A program made the position numbers and the translations under genes. Below, piece by piece: positions 15,959 through 18,850 of a DNA stretch of 18,850 nucleotides (positions are counted from its first letter, which is position 1; every line of letters starts with the position of its first letter). Origin of the DNA: Dehalococcoidia bacterium UBA1328 (GTDB taxonomy: Bacteria; Chloroflexota; Dehalococcoidia; Lucifugimonadales; Lucifugimonadaceae). Where the stretch lies: assembly GCA_002306815.1 (NCBI GenBank), contig DBTA01000054.1:1-18850 (forward strand), given 5' to 3'. Under the pieces are notes generated by a model that was not told the DNA's origin, did not search any database, and saw nothing but the letters and a program-made list of their open reading frames with translations.

Positions 15959-16855
15959 CTATCCGCGCACAGATTTTACAAGCTCGCGAATGTGATCAGC
16001 GGTTGTGCCGCAGCAACCGCCGAGAATGTTTATAGGAAGTTCGGCGAGTTCCTTGTAGTGTTTCGCCATAAACTCCGGACTTTCCAAATATAAGGTTTCA
16101 CCGTTCTTGATGACCGGGAGACCAGCATTCGACTGAACGACGAGATACTTGTCGGTTACTGCACGCATTCTGGCTGCGATCTCAACCATTCTTTCAATGC
16201 CGTTACCGCAGTTGGTTCCAACAATGTCAGAACCCGCTTCCTGCAACCCTTCGACCGCTTGTTCTGGTGTAACTCCCATCATCGTGAAGTAGCCGCGCGG
16301 TCCTTTGTCGAAAACCATTGTCGACATAACAACAAGATCAGTGGTTTCTTTCGCCGCACGAACAGCAATTGATGCCTCATCCAACGCTAGCTGGGTTTCG
16401 ATCATCACTGCGTCAGCCCCACCAGCATCGAAAGCACGAGACATCTCGGAAAATGTTTCGTATAACTCGTCCTCGGTAGCAGTACCTAGCGGTTCAATGA
16501 ATTCACCAGTTGGTCCAATGGAACCTGCAACGTATTTACCTTCAGGTGCCGCTGCACGAGCATGTTCCGCAGCAAGTTTGTTAAGTTCAAAAAGCCGATC
16601 TCCCGCACCGTAGCGTTCGAGCATAAACCGGTTACCGCCGAAACTGTTGGTGAGAACGATGTCGGAGCCGGCGTCGAAGTAGTGCGCTGCCATTTGACGA
16701 ATGACATCCGGGTTGTCGGCGTTCATCAGCTCTGGGCTACCGCCTGGTTCTAGTCCATGATTCTGCAAATATGTACCCGTGGCGCCGTCGAAGAACAGGG
16801 TTTCGCCTGCTGCCAGTCGATCCAAGATCCCTGGTGTTCCGTTTTTATCTGCCAA
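15959..16855 (-). CDS. Homocysteine S-methyltransferase (BHMT/MetH N-terminal type)
   Basis: 298 aa, one S-methyl_trans domain. DGATGTYLQ (23-31), TNSFGGNR (69-76) and GSIGPTGEF are family landmarks. The zinc ligands are Cys216 (GTNCG) and Cys281-Cys282 (GGCCGTT). The zinc activates homocysteine so that it accepts a methyl group, giving methionine. Length matches a stand-alone enzyme (MmuM, BHMT, or the first module of MetH). The pterin, cobalamin and reactivation domains of MetH are absent, but a separate corrinoid protein and a reactivase are encoded in the same cluster, so a split cobalamin-dependent methionine synthase is plausible. SAM-, S-methylmethionine- or betaine-dependent action is an alternative. 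Confidence 0.92.
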   Translation of the reverse strand: MADKNGTPGILDRLAAGETLFFDGATGTYLQNHGLEPGGSPELMNADNPDVIRQMAAHYFDAGSDIVLTNSFGGNRFMLERYGAGDRLFELNKLAAEHARAAAPEGKYVAGSIGPTGEFIEPLGTATEDELYETFSEMSRAFDAGGADAVMIETQLALDEASIAVRAAKETTDLVVMSTMVFDKGPRGYFTMMGVTPEQAVEGLQEAGSDIVGTNCGNGIERMVEIAARMRAVTDKYLVVQSNAGLPVIKNGETLYLESPEFMAKHYKELAELPINILGGCCGTTADHIRELVKSVRG

Positions 16856-16920
16856 TTAATTCTCCAGCCGAAATCGGTGTGATTTGCGTAGTGTTCAAGT
16901 ATTAGATTCGACTTTGAGAT

Positions 16921-17259
16921 TTACGTCTCAACCCAGTGGTCGATAGCCCCTGGTTGAGGGACTCTCGATCCATCGTCCTGCATTTTAGCTATGCGTTGCA
17001 CAAAATCCCTTGGCATGAGTTCAAGTTTTGAAGCTAATTCTTCTGCCGCGGCTGATGCTTCAGCGTCAACATCTATATAAGGTCCGAATCCCCACGCGTC
17101 GAGGTACTCGTCGGTTCCTTCGCTACCGTCCTTCATGGCTATCGCGTCCGCTGCTTTCTGAAATCTCTCATCAAGTTGTCTTGAAACTCGGATAAAACCG
17201 TCTACCGCCTGAACTTGGACGGGAATCTCTTTCCAGTACATTACGCGTACGCGTGACAT
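16921..17259 (-). CDS. 'Virulence factor' family small protein (PF13769-like)
   Basis: 112 aa. The ATG at 17259 has a GAGGA Shine-Dalgarno and begins SRVRVMYWKEIPVQVQAVDG, the conserved start of this family; a frame extending to 17289 only adds ten unrelated residues. The middle has RQLDERFQKAADAIAMKDG and TDEYLDAWGFGPY, also family-typical, and a Cys-free, Trp-bearing profile. Despite its database name there is no evidence for virulence here. In my recollection this family recurs next to corrinoid methyltransferase and methylene-THF reductase-like genes in marine alphaproteobacteria, which fits its position as first gene of this cluster. Its biochemical function is unknown. Confidence 0.82.
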   Translation of the reverse strand: MSRVRVMYWKEIPVQVQAVDGFIRVSRQLDERFQKAADAIAMKDGSEGTDEYLDAWGFGPYIDVDAEASAAAEELASKLELMPRDFVQRIAKMQDDGSRVPQPGAIDHWVET

Positions 17260-17417
17260 TAGATCCTCTTGATATGTCATAAGAAGCAACTATTACAAGG
17301 ATCATAAGACTAGCATCGTGGTCGATTTATGGACGTTCAGGCAGAGCGAAATCTAAGCGACTCGTTATATTCTCGCCACAGAGTTCATGCTCACATACAC
17401 ATAGCGAAATTCTCTTA
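17260..17417. promoter_or_regulatory. Divergent intergenic region between corrinoid cluster and dehydrogenase
   Basis: The only place where transcription diverges in the window, so promoters for both directions should lie here. Candidate -10 elements are TATGAT on the - strand (17301-17306) and TTATAT near 17363 on the + strand. Neither has a good -35 at standard spacing. No riboswitch-like (cobalamin or SAM) conserved core is recognised in this stretch. Confidence 0.4.
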
Positions 17418-18413
17418 ATGACACAAGAATCAACACAGCAACCGATCCGCGTCGTGGTACCCGATGACGACCCTCCCGTTTTCGCTGATTCAGCAGCAAT
17501 TGCGCGCTTGAGCCGGTTACCTGATTTTGACGTGGCAACATTCACGAAACGTCCGAATAACCAATACGAGCTTGAAGAGCGCATATCTGGTGCACACACT
17601 CTAATCATCGCTAGGAGCACCACGCGTGTTACCAACGCGATTATTGAGTCAGCCACACCTCAACTTAAGCACATTGCAATATGGGGTACAGCTGCCGATC
17701 ACGTCGCTGTAGAAGCTGCAAGACGCCTCGATGTAACAGTGACCAACACTCCGAATTCAGCGACTGTTGCGGTTGCAGAGCATGCTCTTGCTCTATTGAT
17801 GTCCCTGTCGAGAAAGATCCCACAACTTGACCTGAGGGTCAGAGAAGGGGAGTGGCCTGGTGGGCAACTAACCCAACTAGCGGGAAAAACTCTGGGCATA
17901 GTGGGAACTGGTGCAGTCGGAATTCGTTTAGCTCGTATCGCCGAGGGTATCGGGATGCGGATATTGATGAGTTCACTAAGCGAGAGCAGCTACAATCCAA
18001 CGGCCAGTGAATCGTCTAACTGGACAGAAGTAAGTTTCTCCGAATTGTTGTCTAACTCTGACGCAATTTCAGTTCATGCTCGTCTGAACCAACAAACCCG
18101 AGCAATGTTCGGTGCAGTTGAATTTGCTCAAATGAAACCGACGGGGCTATTCGTTAACACGGCTAGAGGTCAACTGGTGGATACCAGCGCGTTAGCTGAG
18201 GCTCTGGCGAACGAGACTATCGCCGGGGCCGCCCTAGATGTGTTTAATCGTGAGCCGCTCGGCGGGAACTCGCCATTGTCTCGCCTACCGAACGTGATTC
18301 TCACACCGCATATTGCCGCCAATACAAGCGAGGCATTGAATGTGTCACTGAACATGGTTGTCGATAACGTAGTCGACTTTATGCAGAAACGAATCAATCA
18401 TCAGGTCAGCTGA
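17418..18413 (+). CDS. D-isomer-specific 2-hydroxyacid dehydrogenase (second copy type)
   Basis: 331 aa. The fold shows the Rossmann motif GTGAVG (163-168) and the catalytic Arg250 (NTARGQ), Glu279 (NREP) and His298 (LTPHIA). It differs strongly from the enzyme at 9994-10980. The acidic residue that normally follows the second nucleotide-binding strand is absent (RILMSSLSES, 181-190), which may permit NADP(H) use, so a reductase role with NADPH is possible. It oxidises or reduces a 2-hydroxy/2-oxo acid of unknown identity. The ATG at 17418 lacks a strong Shine-Dalgarno. Its last codons and stop fall within the first copy of the downstream 136-bp repeat. Confidence 0.92.
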   Translation: MTQESTQQPIRVVVPDDDPPVFADSAAIARLSRLPDFDVATFTKRPNNQYELEERISGAHTLIIARSTTRVTNAIIESATPQLKHIAIWGTAADHVAVEAARRLDVTVTNTPNSATVAVAEHALALLMSLSRKIPQLDLRVREGEWPGGQLTQLAGKTLGIVGTGAVGIRLARIAEGIGMRILMSSLSESSYNPTASESSNWTEVSFSELLSNSDAISVHARLNQQTRAMFGAVEFAQMKPTGLFVNTARGQLVDTSALAEALANETIAGAALDVFNREPLGGNSPLSRLPNVILTPHIAANTSEALNVSLNMVVDNVVDFMQKRINHQVS

Positions 18414-18540
18414 TATGACAATCGTCATATCCAAATCAAGCGATATCGCTTGATTTGACGTCTACACTCTAAAATGCGCTTCATAAAGTCGTAGCTAAGT
18501 TTTAGACCAGCGTTTTTTCTGCTTCCTTAACAGTCATCTG
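18405..18540. repeat. Tandem repeat element, copy 1
   Basis: Begins GTCAGCTGATATGAC, including the dehydrogenase stop codon, and ends ...GCTTCCTTAACAGTCATCTG. It contains a 7-bp-arm hairpin (ATATGAC/GTCATAT, 18413-18430) and a perfect 24-bp palindrome (18433-18456). It is directly followed by copy 2 at a period of 136 bases. Shared blocks include ACTCTAAAA, CGCTTCATA, AGTTTTAGACC and GCTTCCTT. Confidence 0.85.
18433..18456. promoter_or_regulatory. Perfect 24-bp palindrome
   Basis: AAATCAAGCGAT followed at once by its exact reverse complement, 20 bases after the dehydrogenase stop. As RNA it could fold into a hairpin and act as a terminator, but no T-run follows. As DNA it could be a dimeric-protein site. 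Together with the adjacent ATATGAC/GTCATAT hairpin it is the strongest secondary-structure signal in the window. Confidence 0.7.
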
Positions 18541-18678
18541 GTCAGCTAATATGACAACAGTCACGTACAAATGATCGATATCGTTTGATTTGCCGTTGAC
18601 ACTCTAAAACGTCGCTTCATATAATTTTCCCCCGAAGTTTTAGACCGGCGGTTGTTCCGCTTCCTTGAATCATTGTGA
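18541..18678. repeat. Tandem repeat element, copy 2 (diverged)
   Basis: Begins GTCAGCTAATATGAC and matches copy 1 over its whole length with scattered substitutions and about 2 bases of net insertion. Both inverted repeats are recognisable but imperfect (ATATGAC/GTCACGT at 18549-18566; an interrupted version of the palindrome at 18569-18591). A fragment GTGACGTGATAT at 18675 may be the degenerate start of a third unit. Confidence 0.82.
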
Positions 18679-18816
18679 CGTGATATTTGCGCAACTGATT
18701 ATGGGGATTCGAAAAATGCTGGTCGAGACTTATAAGTGACGTGGTAGTTGGGAGTGATCTCAACTGCCTGACAAAGACTCAACAGTTGAGTCATTGCACG
18801 TCTTAGGAGGAAATTT
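18679..18816. promoter_or_regulatory. Upstream region of right-edge gene with operator-like inverted repeats
   Basis: A 17-nt near-palindrome GACTCAAC-A-GTTGAGTC lies at 18776-18792, about 25 bases before the right-edge start codon. A second, imperfect inverted repeat (AGTTG...CTCAACT, 18746-18765) shares the CTCAAC half-site. A 10-bp palindrome ACTTATAAGT (18728-18737) contains a TATAAG that could be a -10 box, without a good -35. Arrangement suggests a repressor-controlled promoter; this is inference. Confidence 0.4.
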
Positions 18817-18850
18817 TTGTTTAAGCTGAACAAGATGAGGCTCGTACTAG
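18817..18850 (+). CDS. Start of an unknown gene, cut by right edge
   Basis: A consensus Shine-Dalgarno TAGGAGG (18804-18810) is followed after six bases by TTG, opening a frame MFKLNKMRLVL that runs off the window. An in-frame ATG at 18835 is too far from the Shine-Dalgarno. Two lysines, an arginine and then hydrophobic residues are compatible with the beginning of a signal peptide. Nothing about function can be said. Confidence 0.55.
   Translation, partial: MFKLNKMRLVL

Noticed and set aside
17260..17417. Cobalamin or SAM riboswitch upstream of the corrinoid cluster
   Set aside because: The leader on the - strand is short and no conserved riboswitch core such as a B12-box could be recognised.
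18405..18678. CRISPR array
   Set aside because: Only two long diverged units of 136 bases without the short identical repeats and regular spacers of CRISPR.

Overview
The window looks like chromosomal DNA from an uncultivated, probably marine bacterium. The gene repertoire (tandem M20 amidohydrolases, a PAC2-family protein, 2-hydroxyacid dehydrogenases, a 'virulence factor'-family small protein beside cobalamin-dependent methyltransferase genes) and the frequent TTG starts fit a Chloroflexota/SAR202-type genome. This is an inference from gene content, not a demonstrated placement. There are no phage, plasmid, IS or CRISPR signatures.

Layout. (1) Positions 1-1867 (+): the end of one M20 amidohydrolase and a complete tandem paralogue. 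(2) Positions 1906-6600 (-): a compact cluster read PAC2-family protein, unknown acidic-tailed protein, TyrA-like dehydrogenase, aroA, gmk. It faces the M20 genes across a hairpin that may be a shared terminator. (3) Positions 6601-7518: the decayed, frameshifted remains of an RNase H-like exonuclease gene, overlapped at its 5' end by a small secreted-protein ORF. (4) Positions 7568-8296 (-): a YbhB/PEBP-like lipoprotein downstream of a tRNA-Thr(CGU) with its own terminator. (5) Positions 8438-10980 (-): a VOC protein, a TIM-barrel sugar-phosphate isomerase-like protein and a D-2-hydroxyacid dehydrogenase, probably catabolic. (6) Positions 11222-17259 (-): a corrinoid methyl-transfer cluster read virulence-factor-family protein, homocysteine S-methyltransferase, unknown 223-aa protein, MtaA/UroD-type methyltransferase, corrinoid-binding protein, 88-aa Cys-rich protein, and RACo-type corrinoid activator. 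(7) Positions 17418-18413 (+): a divergent second 2-hydroxyacid dehydrogenase. (8) Positions 18405-18816: a non-coding stretch with two diverged copies of a 136-bp palindrome-bearing repeat and operator-like inverted repeats, then a strong Shine-Dalgarno and the first codons of a new gene at the right edge.

The most interesting system is region 6. It has a B12 carrier, two different zinc/thiol-type methyltransferases and the ATP-dependent reactivase, but no recognisable enzyme that loads the methyl group (no MttB-like or pterin-binding domain) and no full-length MetH. Three small or unknown proteins are embedded with them. I read it as a split, cobalamin-dependent homocysteine methylation or demethylation system whose methyl donor is unknown. 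A second notable point is the TyrA-fold protein beside aroA, which lacks the residues normally needed for prephenate dehydrogenation.
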